From contig JBBHKE010000169.1 of the NCBI GenBank assembly GCA_037447655.1, positions 1 through 64,000 of the forward strand: a DNA stretch of 64,000 nucleotides. The letters are read 5' to 3'. Shown here piece by piece: positions 52,563 to 62,197 of this stretch; position 1 is the first letter of the stretch, and each line of letters starts with the position of its first letter. The stretch is from Zygnema cylindricum (taxonomy: Eukaryota; Streptophyta; Zygnematophyceae; Zygnematales; Zygnemataceae). The position numbers were made by a program, and so were the translations under genes. Below the pieces are notes generated by a model, which worked only from the letters and a program-made list of their open reading frames with translations, was not told where the DNA came from and searched no databases.

Positions 52563-53715
52563 TTGACCTTGATCAAACATTTCGAGTAACTAGGAAGATT
52601 CCTAAGACCACGTGCAACTAATCAGATTAACAAGATTCGCAGAAGCGACGAACTTGATAAGTCACAGAGGTAGAAAAAGACAGAGATGTAGGTGGGAAGA
52701 GTAAAAGGCATTCACATGTAGCAAGGCATAGATTAGATAGACGTTGAGCAAGTAGATTCCATTATAGTAGAAAAGGAATACAATTGTAATGAAAGGACTA
52801 TATCTAGTAATACATTGATTCTGAATGCTAAAAGTGCCAAGCCTAATTTGTCAGTGAATGGTAATTCCTGTCGTCTTGTTCTACTCTATTTATTCTAATG
52901 CAAACAAAGAAGAACTAAGTGGCGGTCAAATGACCAAGTGCCACGTGTACAAGCCAACAGACAATAATTCATCGTGGGAACGTCTGGACGTCTGTTTGAC
53001 ACATAATTTAATGTTTCACTATAAAATCGATGATGATGATGTGACGATACGATTTCGAAGTACTAATGAAATCTTACGAATCGCTGCACGAAATAATCGC
53101 CCGAAATCGCACTAAAAACAATACTCCCACTCGATTCTGCGGCGGTATGTAATTTCCGTTGATTGAGACTTGGTTTGACCCGAACGTTTATAGAAATGAT
53201 CCGCGGTCCACTTTGGTAAATCCCTATGGCGAATAAACAAGATCTTCCCCGTACATCTGTAAAATTCGGCTTAATTAACGTCACTTCGAAATATGTAAGT
53301 TTCGTCGTAGTTTCCAAAATGTCATCCGTACAAGACCGTTTGAAATTAGCTTTGACACCTGTGGCGTAGGTAAAATGCTTCGTAGAAAATCAGGACCGTT
53401 TCAAATTAAAGGAACACCTGTGATGCTTTGATTCGATTGAGAAATTTCAAAGCGTATGCGGCGGCTGCCAACGTGCAGAAGCAGCCTCGTACATCGAAAT
53501 CCAATGTTGGAGAATCGTCCTCCAATCGCGTCGCTGCAGAGCGACGGTGGTCTTGCCGAAGGACTAGGTTCCAAAAAGTACTCCAGGTACTTTAGGCGGT
53601 TGCGCCTTCCACTGTATCTTTCTTTTCTTGCTCTCCTTTGATGTATTTCTTTTCTTGCTCTCTTTTGATGTCTCCAGCTTAGGTTCCTCTACTTTTTCCT
53701 TTGGATCTGCTCCTT
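52563..53715. other. Unassigned sequence left of element D
   Basis: Begins TTGTTGACCTTGATCAAAC, which could be an LTR start, but no partner was found. An 85-codon plus-strand frame (52858-53115) is not recognised. 53600-53680 repeats TTTCTTTTCTTGCTCTC.. twice. No LTR could be placed downstream of the element D RNase H. Confidence 0.45.
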
Positions 53716-54501
53716 TCACTTTAGAGTTTGCTCCTTTCGCCGTAAGGAGTCCCGCTTGTCTACACAGAGAGACAAGTTTTCTTTTCTGATAGCCTTTGTT
53801 AGCATGTCGGCTACATTCTCCTTGTCTGGCATGTACTCAAATGCTACGGCCTCAGCAATTGTCGTGTCCCTAATGAAGTGGTACCGCATATCAATGTGTT
53901 TCGCCTTAAGATGGTTGATAGGATTTTTGATCAGAGCCAAACAACTGTGGCTGTCTGTGTAGATGGTGGTCTTGGTTTTCTGCACAAACCCTAGCTCATT
54001 CAAAAATGCCCTAAGCCATAAGACCTCATTTACTGTGGCGGCACCGGCCATGTACTCTGCTTCCATGGTGGATAATGCGACGGTTTTCTGGAGCTTGCTG
54101 CTCCAACTCACGCTCCCATCGCCAATGTTCACCAGGTAACTTGTGGTTGATTTCTTGCTTGCAATGTCCCCTCCCCAATCAAAGTCTGTAACTGCATGAA
54201 TCTTTATGCTTTCTTGAGTTCCCCTAAGAGTGAGAGTGTATTCGATTGTCTCCTTGAAGTATCTAAATACTCTCTTTGTTGTTGACCAATGATGTTTCCC
54301 TAGTTTGTTTAGGAAACGGCTGAGGATTTCGATGGCGGTGGCGAAGTCCGGACGGGTGCAATTCATCGCATAGATGAGTGCTCCCACTGCTTCACGGTAC
54401 GGAGCCTCAATTGTCCTTCTTGAAGTTCGAGGTGTTCGATAAACTTCTCCCCTTGCTCTAAAGGTGAGGAGATGCCATTTGCATCTTGAAGCCGAAATCA
54501 A
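53716..54501 (-). pseudogene. RNase H region of element D
   Basis: 261-codon frame: YREAVGALIYAMNCTRPDFA, FDWGGDIASKKSTTSYLVNI, WSSKLQKTVALSTMEAEYMA, YTDSHSCLALIKNP, KAKHIDMRYHFIRD, EYMPDKENVADMLTKAI. This is the usual copia RNase H order, intact in this stretch. A frameshift near 54500 separates it from the RT. Its polypurine tract and LTR are not visible. Confidence 0.85.
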
Positions 54502-54509
54502 GTAAAAAG

Positions 54510-55685
54510 CTCCTCTATGTACTTTTTTTGATTGAGATGAATCACTTTGTTCTCTCTATCTCTAACCATTTTAATGCCAATTACATATTTAAGCTCACCT
54601 AAATCCTTCAACTCAAAGGCTTGGGATAACATCGGTTTAACTTTTGATATCTCCTCTTTAGTTTATCCTTGTATCATCATATCGTCTACATAGATTGTTA
54701 TGATTATCTTGCTCTCTGGATGATAATACACTGAGTGATCTGACTGAATATTTACAAATCCAATCCCTCTCTTTGCAGGCATTCATCTATCTTAATGTTC
54801 CATAATCTGGGAGACTCTTTAAGGCCATAAAGGGCCTTGGAGAGTTTGCAAACCTTATGGGGGCTCATCGGGTTTTCATACCTTTTCGGTTGGGTCATGT
54901 AGAGTTCCTCCTTGAGTTCTCCGTGGAGGAAAGCCGTCTTCACGTCCATCTTCTCAACTTCGAAGTCAAGGATTGCCGCGAGGGAAATGAGTGCTTGAAC
55001 TGAGGTAAATTTCACCACTGGTGCAAATGTCTCCTTGTAGTCTATGCCCTCTTTTTGAGTGTATCCCTTAGAGACCAACCTTGCCTTGTAGCGTTCAATT
55101 TTTCCGTTTGCGTTTCTTTTTATCTTAAATGTCCACTTACTCCTAATTGGTTTCATCCCCTCTGGCACGTCCTCCAATGTCCATGTGCCATTTTTGAGAA
55201 TGGAAGCCATCTCCTCAATGGCAGTATCCTTCCACTTGTCAGAGTCTTCACCTACAACAGTGCTTTTGAGGGTCCATGGTTCCTCAACCTCAGTCATTCC
55301 AGCGAACTTTTTACTTGGAGCCTTTGACGTCTCCAACCACTCACCAAACTTGTTTCACTGGTTTTCTAACCCAGCTCAGTCAGTCGATTGGGTTTGTTGT
55401 CGAGTTTTCTTCTTCCCCTTTTCCACCACTACTTCCGCTGCTTTTTTAGCTTCGTCTCTTTTCGTTGATGGAATGATCTCCTAGGCGGGTGTGGCGGGGT
55501 CATCTTTCAACTCCTCTATTTCTGGCTGTGGTTGCACTTTTTCGGGAGTTTTTGGCTGTGGAGGGTTATCATCTGTGTCCTCCTCCTCTGGACCATCATC
55601 TCTTGGTGGAGTGTTTGATTGGTTAGGTGACAATGGTTTTACCTCTTTATCTAAGGTAAATGTCTCACTTCCTTGTTCACTCCCA
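54510..55685 (-). pseudogene. Linker and reverse transcriptase of element D, copy next to RNase H
   Basis: Frame 55336-54752: [72 protein letters not shown]. Downstream (about 54740-54510) TIYVDDMMIQG and LSQAFELKDLGELKYVIGI with a stop. The linker 55702-55481 is Pro/Glu-rich and touches the gap. Confidence 0.85.
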
Positions 55686-55695
55686 NNNNNNNNNN
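55686..55695. other. Assembly gap (10 N)
   Basis: Run of ten N. The RT region of element D appears on both sides, so the true distance and order here are unknown. Confidence 0.99.
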
Positions 55696-55879
55696 GATAC
55701 ATCTGCTAGACTACTATGGTCCTTTTTGATTTCTCCTCTATCGTTTTCAATTTGTCTACAATAGCGTTCGGAAACTCTACTTGCTAAATCCACCCGAATT
55801 TATACATGAACCGTAACTTCACCAATCGGAAACTCTACTTCCTAAATCCACTCGAATTTTAAATCCTTCATCTCAAAGG

Positions 55880-57060
55880 CTAACCACTTCAATGCCAAGT
55901 ACATATTTAAGCCCACCTAAATCGTTCATCTCAAAGGCTTGCGATAACATCTGTTTAACTTTTGCTATCTCCTCTTTAGTTTTTCCTGGTATCATCAGAT
56001 CGTCTACATAGATTGCTATGATTATTTAGCTCTCTAGATTATAATACACTGAGTGATGTGACTGAATCTTTACAAATCCCTCTCTTTGCAGGTAATCATC
56101 TATCTTAATGTTCCACAATCTGGGAGACTGCTTAAGGTTGTAAATGGGCTTCGAGAGTTTGCAAACCTTATGGGGGTTTATTGGGTCCTCGTACCCTTCC
56201 GGTTAGGTCATGTAGAGTTCCTCCTTGATTTCTCCGTGGAGGAAAGCCGTCTTCACGTCCATCTGCTCAACCTCCAAGTCGACGATGGCGGCGAGGGCAA
56301 GGAGTGCCCGAACTGAGGTAAATTTCACGACCGGTGCGAATGTCTCTTTGTAGTCTATGCCCTCCTTTTGAGTGTACCCCTTAGCAACCGACCTTGCTTT
56401 GTAACGTTCAATTGTTTCGTATGCGTTTCTTATTATCTTAAAAGTCCACTTATTCCCGAATGGTTTTCTCCCCTCTAGCAGGTCCTCCAATGTCCATGTG
56501 CCAATCTTGAGAATGGAAGCCATCACCTCATTTGCGACAGCCTTTAACTTGTCAAAATCTTCACCTGCAAGAGCATTTTTGAGGGTAGATGGTTCCTCAA
56601 CCTGTGCCATCCCATCAAACCTTTTCCTTGGAGCCTTTGACGTCTCCAACAACTCACTGAACTTGTTAGGTGGGTTTTTGGCCAGCTCAGTCTGTCGATT
56701 GGGTTTGTTGTCGAGTTTTTCTTCTTCCCATTTTCCACCACTACTTTCGCTGCTTTCTTAGCTTCGTATCTCTTTTTTGGTACAATGATCTCCTCGACGG
56801 GTGTGGCGGGGTCACCTACTAACTCCTCTATCTTTGGCTGTGGTTGCACCTTTTAGGGAGTTTTCAGCTCTGGAGGTGATCATCTGTGTCCTCCTCCTCT
56901 GAATCAGTATCTCTTGGCGGTGTGTTTGATGGGTTAGGTGACAACGGTTTCAATTTTTTATCAAAGGTAAATGCCTCACCTCTTTGTTCACTCCCACTGT
57001 TGTTAAACTGTGGTTTTTCGCCAAAATCTGACATTTCTGCTGATGATTATCTTCCTTGTG
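55880..57060 (-). pseudogene. Second linker-RT copy of element D
   Basis: Frame 56652-56203: [59 protein letters not shown]; then YVDDLMIPG near 55990. Closely similar to 54752-55336 but not identical (for example [16 protein letters not shown] against QALISLAAILDFEVEK), so it is either a second element or a second haplotype joined at the gap. A ~60-bp phrase (AAATC.TTCATCTCAAAGGCT) is duplicated at 55860-55940. Confidence 0.8.
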
Positions 57061-57067
57061 GCATTGT

Positions 57068-57745
57068 TTAGTAGTCGTAACTGAAAAATGTCCCTTCAAT
57101 TGATTTGGGTCCCAGTTTGCCACCTTTGTTGTTGTGGTTAAAAACGTAGGCCTTCCTCCCGAACACTTTCAGGTGGACCCATGCCATTGCTCGAACGGTG
57201 TGGAGTTGTCTAACGCTCGTGTTGGATATCTGTTTCGCAGGTATGCGACGATGCTCAAGGCTTCCCCCCAATACTTTGGCTTAGTATTGTGGACGGCCAT
57301 CATGCTTGTAGTCATCTCGGTGAGTGTACGATTTATTCTCTTTGCAACGCTGTTCTGTTCGGGTGTCGCTGGAGCTGTTAAAAGGTGTTCGATTCCCTCA
57401 GCTGTGAGGAAATCTTTAAATTCATTCAAAAGGTACTCTTCGCCCGTGTCACTTTTTAAACAAGTAATTGACACGCCATGCTTCTTCCCAACAGCTGCCT
57501 TATATGCCTTGAAACGAGTGAAAACTTTGCTTTAGTGATTGAGTAGCAAAATGTGTGTCATCGTGGTGAAGTTGTCAATGAATGTAACCATGTACCGTTT
57601 ACCGCTGCAGGATGCAACTTTTGTGGGTCCCCAAACGTCAGAGTGCATGACCTAAAGTGGTCGGCTAGCTCTCTGTGCACTTTATTTTGGAAAGGGAAGT
57701 CGGTGGGACTTTCCCATCTCGCAGCCATGACACTGTTCCGGTGAG
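57068..57745 (-). pseudogene. Integrase of element D
   Basis: Contains TDTGEEYLLNEFKDF, PATPEQNSVAKRINRTL (the Glu of the DDE triad lies in a QNSVAKR version of QNGVAER, so it appears replaced by Lys or shifted), YWGEALSIVAYLRNR, HLKVFGRKAYVFNH. The N-terminal zinc-binding half (CHGCEMGKS-like) is present around 57720 with stops. Non-functional. Confidence 0.75.
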
Positions 57746-57753
57746 TCCTTCAC

Positions 57754-58059
57754 TTACGCAAGTCCGATTCCATGTGCCATGTTTCCTTTGATCATTTTTC
57801 TCATCCTTTCTGTGTGTAAGTAACCCAATCTGCAGTGAAACAAAAACTGATTTGATAAATTGTCAGTGTTTGTTTCGGTCAACTTCTTTTCGGTGATGTT
57901 TATCTTGGTGTTTTTTGTGCCTGCAGTTGGTGATGAGTTTGTCGTTTGAAGCGTTGATCTTGCCGCGAGAGCGATTGACTTAGACTTTGAGTTACACTTG
58001 AGACGGTAAGTATAGTCTGCCATCCGTTCTTCCTCTACAATGATTAGCCCTTCCCGCAT
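57754..58059 (-). pseudogene. Protease-integrase junction of element D
   Basis: 101-codon frame with YRLKCNSKSKSIALAARS and FHCRLGYLHTERMRKMIKG, a GAG-pre-integrase motif (usually W-H-x-R-x-G-H). Cut at the right by element C's LTR. Confidence 0.7.
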
Positions 58060-58072
58060 TTGTAAAAACTAA

Positions 58073-59108
58073 TGGTTTTAAAGTATTTTCTAGGTTTGAA
58101 TAGAAATAAAGAAGCCGAGGAAGTTTACCTCAAACTTCTCTCTCCAACTCTCAAACTTGTCGCAGTCACTGAGAAATTGGAGAGGAAGCTAGAGCCATGG
58201 CTACCTAGGCTATCCTGAGGTTTACGGGAAATTTATACTAGTTTAGGGATTATTTACTAAAAGGTATATGCCGGCCACAGGATTTGATCCTGGTACCTGC
58301 CGGCCGACAGCCAGTTATTGCTGGTAGCCTTAGCCGTTAAGTCAAGCAGTAATATTATGAATTATATTGTACGATATTAATATAAACATTAATACGTAGG
58401 TTAAATCATTTAACTGTAATTGTGTACGGTTTATATAGATCCGGTAATGTATGAGTACGGAATACGGTACATGCACAAAATCAATACCGCGCATTTTATT
58501 TCGTAAGTGAAACGAATACCGCACATGTATTTATTACGGCTACGATTAAATTGATTCTAATCGGACAGCCGGAAGTAGCGCCGAGATCGCGGAAGAAGAT
58601 TTTGGCGGTTTGTGGTCATCGCCACATCGGATGACACGTGGCGAAATTACATTGGATCGTGGAATCTCCGGAGATTATGGCACCGAATCCGGATATGACA
58701 TGTGTCGACATTTGGGACATGTCGTACAATGTTCGTATATAAAGTACACCGGCAGCTGTACTTTTGCGTACGGAACTGTATTCTGATTGGTTCCGTACAT
58801 CAGTAGATAGAGTCTGTGAGAGAGATAAGACTTAGAAAAATTAGGAGATAGGACCCTCTCTCCCAGAGAGCTTCTGTACAAAAGGTCAACTTTGACCCTT
58901 CATAACTTACTGCTCAGGGGAGCAAATTCAGAGATTCTTTTTGCTATTGACTCAGGGGAGTCTTGTCTTCACAGGGGTGAAGGTGGTCAGAGTTTTTGTC
59001 TGCCAGGGGTGGCAGTTATTTTTGCTTAAACACAAAGGGGTTAGGATTATCCTAGAGGCTTTTTGGAAGCTGTCCACTCTGAAGACTTATGAAGGTCTCA
59101 GAGTTTCA
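58073..59108 (+). repeat. 5' LTR of element C
   Basis: Start uncertain (TGGTTTTAAAGTATTTTCTAGG aligns with the TGTTGAATTTTAAGTATTTTC start of the nested element's LTR); end GTTTCA. Contains ATG-GCT-ACC-TAG (58197-58208), antisense tRNA-like segment (58270-58346), dyad GGTCAACTTTGACC (58884-58897) and GACTCAGGGGAGTC (58949-58962). The TATA position reads TGTACAAAAG. Confidence 0.78.
58270..58346 (-). other. tRNA-like segment, antisense in LTR U3
   Basis: On the minus strand: GACTTAACGGCTAAGGCTACC then, about 45 bases on, CCAGGATCAAATCCTG with a 4-bp stem and 7-base loop and the B-box pattern GATCAAATC. No acceptor stem. Confidence 0.45.
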
Positions 59109-59121
59109 GGTTATGGGCCCA
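59109..59121 (+). promoter_or_regulatory. Primer-binding site of element C, overlapping the gag start codon
   Basis: GGTTATGGGCCCA directly after the LTR. Complementary to the anticodon stem-loop of initiator tRNA-Met; ATG 59113-59115 is the gag start (MGPPSRVPIF). Confidence 0.82.
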
Positions 59122-60239
59122 CCCTCTAGGGTACCAATATTTAATGGAACTGGCTTCATATAATAGGAAAGTATGATGATAGGAGCTCTATGCGAAAAAA
59201 GGTTTTGGGGGATAGTGAGTGGACGATTGGGGCGTCCATCAAGTCTTGGAATTCCTCCAGGGTTTAAAGGAAGCAGATTCACCAGGAAAGAGGATTCACC
59301 TTCAACGAAGGAAACAAAGGAAGGAGAGGTGGTGGACAAAGGAAAGGAGAAGGAGGCGACCACACCAATAGCAACTGGTTTAGCATTCATGTCACCTATT
59401 CCGGGAACGAGGAGAATGATACTGAAACCTGGGACTTCAACAATATGGCGGCAAAGCACTTCATCCTACGCCATCTCACTCAAGGACTTGCATGTCCTCA
59501 TTTGCAGGTAGAAAGGGCATCCGATCTTTGGATGGCTCTCATAGAGATGTACCGAAGTGGTACGATTCAGCAACAACAGTTGGCTGATCAGAAAGTTAAC
59601 GAGTATGTATACAAAGGGGGAAATATGTTGGATTTTTGCAATGAGTTTGCTACACTCTTCATGGAGCTAGAGAGTGCGGGAAAAGTTTTTAGTGAAAAAG
59701 AAAAGGTTAACTGTTTACTGATGAAGTTACCTGATGAGTTCGAGAACATAGTCAACCGTGTGCAGGACTTGCCGGACTCAAGGTGGATATGGAACTCAGT
59801 GGTAGGGATGATTCTCGTTCGAGAGAATACGATTGAGATCCGAAGGGGAGGAAAGAGTGGCCAAGCCTTGGCAACAGCGACCGATTGGAGGAACAAGGAT
59901 TCACGGAAACCGGTCGGAATCTATAGGGGGAGGGAGCAGAATAATGAGGTTGACGAGTTCGAACCAAGGGCTCCCAAAGGTTTATGTCATTTTTGTAACA
60001 AACCGGGGCACTATATGGCAGAGTGCACTAATCTAACCAAGCTTCGGTTAAAGGAGGGGCAGACCGGTGGTACCCCGAGAAGAAAGAAAAAGGCCCTTGT
60101 CACACAGGTACTTGAGGCAGAATCCGAGGACGAGGACGATGAGCTCCTTTTGGATGAGGAGTTGGAGGCGAAAAATGAGGTTAAAATTCCACGAAGGCAG
60201 AAATGTGTTTACGGTGGATTGAAAGGTGAAGCAGGCTAG
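59113..60239 (+). pseudogene. gag of element C (UBN2-type with CCHC zinc knuckle)
   Basis: Starts MGPPSRVPIFNGTGF, then two adjacent stops (59161-59166) where relatives have Tyr-Trp. Frame 59173-59511 continues, then shifts to 59445-60239 (264 codons): FILRHLTQGLACPHLQ, MYRSGTIQQQQLADQKVNEY, ENIVNRVQDLPDSRWIWN, zinc knuckle CHFCNKPGHYMAEC, then a basic and an acidic stretch (EDEDDELLLDEELE). Ends at a TAG that replaces the Trp just before the protease. Confidence 0.85.
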
Positions 60240-61142
60240 ATTATAGATTCAGGTGCCTCCATGCACATGTGTAAGGATAGGCACCTGTTCAATAAGATAA
60301 GAAAGATTCCCACCGTAGAGATAGAGTACGGGGATGGGAGGATAGTCACCACTACTCTTGTAGGATTGGTAGATGTGAAAGTGTTAGTAGAAGGAAAGAC
60401 ATCCATATTAACATTCTCCGATGTATTGTTTATTCCGTAGCTGAACAAAAACCTTATTTCTACATCTATATTAGATGATAAGGGTTTTTTCACTACCAGT
60501 AGGGAAGGAGTCTTTACTGCTAGTTTTGAGGAGGATGTCTATTTCATTGCTGAGAAAGGTAGCCATGGGATGTTTAGGCTGATCTTAAGTAATGAAACGA
60601 AGAAACTTTATTAAAGTGGTGTTCATGAAATTATGATGTGGCATAAGAGGCTTGGGCATGTGAATCTAGATAAGTTAAGAGAGATGAAAAAGATGGGTGT
60701 GGTGGAAGGGATTCAGTTCAGTGAGAGTGATGATATAAGTGATTGTAGTGGATGTGCTCAAGGTAAAGCACACAAATTACCCTTTCCTAAAACAGCCACC
60801 TATAAGGGAGAAAAAAATTCTAGATCTAGTACACACAGATATTTGGGGACCAGCTAGAGTGCCCTTACCGGGGGGGAAGAGATTTATGATGACTATGATT
60901 GATGATTGGTCTCCGTATTCCCGGGTGTATTTTTTGAAAAACAAGTCAGAAGCTGAGGACTGTTTTAGACAATATAAAGCATGGAGCGAAAAACTCCATG
61001 AAACTCCAATCAAGAGAGGAAGGAGTGACAATGGTGGAGAGTATACTTCTAACCAGTTTGAGGATTTTTTGAGGGAAGATGGGGTTCAACACCAAAAGAC
61101 AGGTCCAGAAAATCCGGAACAGAATGGGGTAGCTGAAAGGTT
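60240..61142 (+). pseudogene. Protease and integrase core of element C
   Basis: Protease IIDSGASMHM with the catalytic DSG; IEYGDGRIVTT; stops at 60438 and 60612. Pre-integrase MMWHKRLGHVNLDKL and zinc-binding CSGCAQGKAHKLPFP (60633-60857). A frameshift in an A run near 60815 leads to LVHTDIWGPARVPLPGGKRF, MIDDWSPYSRV and SDNGGEYTSNQF, then NPEQNGVAERF, cut at 61142 by the solo LTR and resuming at 62198. Confidence 0.85.
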
Positions 61143-62192
61143 TGTAATTCAATGTCCTCCATTGGACCACAGAATACAGGAAGCTCTAGATAGTGTTTAA
61201 CTAACCCACTTTAAGCCACAACCACTTCTGCCCAAGAAAGTAAACTGAAAATTTGAATAAACCCCTGTGCAGCCTGGACTCCCTTGAGTCCGTAGCAAAA
61301 AGAATCACTCAAAACGCCCAACCAGCCGATAAGTTATAGGGTGGCAAAGATGCCAATTTATACAAACTCTCACAGAGAGAGGACTATCTACCTAAATTTT
61401 CCTAAGTCCTAGTTTTTCCTAATTCCCTCTCACAGCTGCTATCTACTGCCTGTACGAACCAATCACAAAACTGTATAGTACTAGAAAGTACAACTGCCGA
61501 TGTACTTTCTGTACGACCTCTATAGGACAAGGCCATTAAGTGGACGCGTGTCCACTTTCCACTCGTCCGTACGTTCCTCGGAATTCCCGCGACCGAATGA
61601 TGTCTTCCCACGTGGTGCTAGGTCATGCCACGTCAATAAATGCCAAAATGATCATTCCGGGATTTTGGCGATGATGCGCGCCGTTAGATTTGACGCGAAA
61701 TTCAATCTCGACCGTAATAAATACTTGCGCGATATTTGTTTCGTTGTCGAAACAAAATGCGCGATATCCATTTCAAACAAGTACAGTACTTCGTATTTTG
61801 TAGAACTGTATCTATGCGTGGCGTTAAGAGTTACAGTTAAATGAATCTAGTACATTACAATAGTTTAAATAGTAATGAAACCCTATATCTCCTAACGGAC
61901 TTCTACGACATACTGGTTAGAGTTAATGGCTACGCCGCGCTCTGCCGGTCGGGGGTTCGAGTCCTGCCGGACTCAACCTTTTGTTGAGAGTGGCTTAAGC
62001 CACTCTTTAGTCCTTCCTATGGAGTTGAGGCAGCCATGGCTCCATTGCTCTCTCTCTCTCTCCTTCAGTGACTACAACAAGTATGGGGGCGAGAGAGAGA
62101 GAAGAGATAGAGGCAGGCTGCCTACATTTTCTTTTCATGTTTTCTAATAAATTTAGACCTAGAAAATATACTAAAAACTACTTATTTCAACA
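61143..62192 (-). mobile_element. Solo LTR in element C integrase, TSD AGGTT
   Basis: 1050 bp; sense start TGTTGAAATAAGTAG at 62192, end GAATTACA at 61143. Perfect 5-bp direct repeat AGGTT at 61138-61142 and 62193-62197. Contains minus-strand TATAAATT with the dyad TGGCATCTTTGCCA (61342-61355), GGACTCCCTTGAGTCC (61276-61291), a plus-strand tRNA-like segment (61905-61975) and an ATG-GCT-GCC... short frame ending after seven codons (62037-62017). Related to, but distinct from, the LTRs of A and the nested element. Confidence 0.9.
61905..61975 (+). other. tRNA-like segment, antisense in the solo LTR
   Basis: TACTGGTTAGAGTTAATGGC then GGTTCGAGTCC (61954-61964), a consensus B box; the flanking GTCGGGG..TGCCGGAC looks like a tRNA 3' half. 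On the strand opposite to the LTR. Confidence 0.5.
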
Positions 62193-62197
62193 AGGTT

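Larger units (their letters stand above)
53716..58072 (-). mobile_element. Ty1/copia element D (distinct lineage), broken by an assembly gap
   Basis: Minus-strand pol remnants in order from 58059: pre-integrase, integrase, linker, RT, gap, linker and RT again, RNase H ending at 53716. No LTRs identified; the upstream end is cut by element C's LTR near 58073. Sequence is clearly different from A, B and C (for example TLEDVPEGMKPIRSKWTFKI against ELVDCPPDRKPIGCKWVFKL). Confidence 0.8.
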
